A stretch of 5,957 bases of DNA from Candidatus Cloacimonadota bacterium. GTDB lineage: Bacteria > Cloacimonadota > Cloacimonadia > Cloacimonadales > JAOZMQ01. This document shows positions 5,383 to 5,957 of the stretch, piece by piece. The stretch spans positions 1-5,957 of the forward strand of contig JAOZMQ010000201.1 in assembly GCA_029934195.1 (NCBI GenBank), in the 5' to 3' direction. The position numbers and the translations under genes are program-made. The number at the start of each line of letters is the position of its first letter. Position 1 is the first letter of the stretch. The notes beneath the pieces were generated by a model that was not told where the DNA came from, did no database searches, and was given only the letters and a program-made list of their open reading frames with translations.

Positions 5383-5957
5383 CTTTTTCTTAATATAAAA
5401 AAGATTCTCTTTAAATCTTTTATTATTAGGTTCAAGCAATAGTGCTTTTTCAAAATATGGATATACTTTCTCCGGTTTTTCTCCGAGACTATTCAATATA
5501 CTACCAATATTATTCATAAGATGTGCATCTTGATCAGATATTTCTTCTGCTTTCTTCAAATAAATCAGACCATTTTTAAAATCATTCTTCTCAATAAATG
5601 AATATCCTTTTTGAGAAAATTCCTTAAAAATTACATACTTTTCTCTTCTAATTGGATTATCCAACATTTCTTGAATGATTTTTAATTTCATTGATTTTTT
5701 CACATTATCATTTACAAAAGAAATGGCTTCATCCCATTTTCTTAACATTATGTTACATTCGGTAATTCCAATCAGCACTAATTCATTGTCGGAAACTTTT
5801 TCAATTTTAGTAAAAAAAATTAGTGCTTCCGCATATCTTCCCATATCCATTAACGTTATCGCTAACAACAGAAATACTTTTGGTGTCTCATTGAGAAAAA
5901 TTACTTTATGGAAATAATAATAAGCTTTTTCCGGCTTTCCTTTTGCGAGAAATCTTT
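5371..5957 (-). CDS. TPR-repeat protein, 5' end cut by window edge
   Basis: The reading frame is open from the right edge (position 5955 in this frame) to a TGA at 5373-5371, giving 194 visible residues. An apparent start at 5868 is only a TTG without a Shine-Dalgarno sequence, and clear repeat sequence continues upstream of it, so the true start lies outside the window. The visible part is made of tetratricopeptide-like helical pairs. One begins near the edge (KGKPEKAYYYFHKV), followed by LMDMGRYAEALIFFTKIEKV, then a degenerate unit around RKWDEAISFV, then KNDFKNGLIYLKKAEEI, and a final good unit with GEKPEKVYPYFEKALLLEPN. The tail is lysine-rich. TPRs are protein-protein interaction scaffolds; they show no enzymatic function here. 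The gene overlaps the transglycosylase gene by four bases and heads a stator/export operon, so a role as flagellar assembly or motor accessory factor is plausible, but that is inferred from position. The TPR fold is a confident call; the function is unknown. Confidence 0.85.
   Translation of the reverse strand, partial: RFLAKGKPEKAYYYFHKVIFLNETPKVFLLLAITLMDMGRYAEALIFFTKIEKVSDNELVLIGITECNIMLRKWDEAISFVNDNVKKSMKLKIIQEMLDNPIRREKYVIFKEFSQKGYSFIEKNDFKNGLIYLKKAEEISDQDAHLMNNIGSILNSLGEKPEKVYPYFEKALLLEPNNKRFKENLFYIKKKIKK

Noticed and set aside
5675..5917. Plus-strand frames of 60-110 codons, here and at 1265-1468, 1757-1951, 2061-2300, 2371-2703, 3385-3573 and 4667-4852
   Set aside because: All lie opposite strongly supported flagellar, transglycosylase or TPR coding sequence, and their translations look like antisense of those genes.
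1..5957. CRISPR arrays, tRNA or rRNA genes, insertion sequences, prophage or defence genes
   Set aside because: No spaced repeats, RNA gene signatures, transposase frames or terminal inverted repeats were seen; almost the whole window is explained by the six-gene operon.

Overview
The window is a compact run of six genes, all on the minus strand, from a motile, AT-rich bacterium (roughly one third G+C by eye). In transcription order (right to left) they are: a TPR-repeat protein cut by the right edge, a small membrane-anchored lytic transglycosylase, motA, motB, flhB and flhA. A peptidoglycan-cutting enzyme, a MotB with an OmpA-like peptidoglycan-binding domain and flagellar export genes point to a Gram-negative-type cell with an ordinary flagellum. 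I cannot name the phylum from the sequence. A diverse AT-rich lineage such as one in the FCB group or another uncultured phylum would fit, but that is inference.

Layout. Positions 5957-5371 hold the 3' part of the TPR gene. It overlaps the lytic transglycosylase gene (5374-4892) by four bases (ATGA). motA (4888-4118) follows after 3 bases, motB (4109-3300) after 8 bases, flhB (3291-2227) after 8 bases and flhA (2224-149) after 2 bases. No internal gap is large enough for a conventional promoter, so the six genes very probably form one transcript whose promoter lies beyond the right edge. Positions 1-148 are intergenic or gene-edge sequence with a hairpin but no convincing intrinsic terminator.

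How the genes work together. MotA and MotB form the ion-driven stator. Their sequences look like the PomA/PomB and MotP/MotS (sodium) branch. FlhB and FlhA are core membrane proteins of the flagellar type III export gate: FlhB switches substrate class and FlhA handles energy coupling and chaperone docking. The lytic transglycosylase could open the peptidoglycan for the rod or stator. The TPR protein could be an assembly or scaffold factor. These last two roles are inferred from position only.

The most notable details are: (1) a MotB N-terminus with four evenly spaced cysteines (CX2CX2CX2C) created by an 18-bp tandem duplication; (2) an FlhB auto-cleavage motif reading NPVH instead of NPTH; (3) an A10 run at codons 3-6 of flhA where a one-base change in either direction creates an early stop, a possible motility on/off switch; (4) an A_AAA_AAA heptamer exactly at the TPR/transglycosylase stop-start overlap. 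I did not find a wholly new system. The unusual features are modifications of a flagellar stator/export operon.
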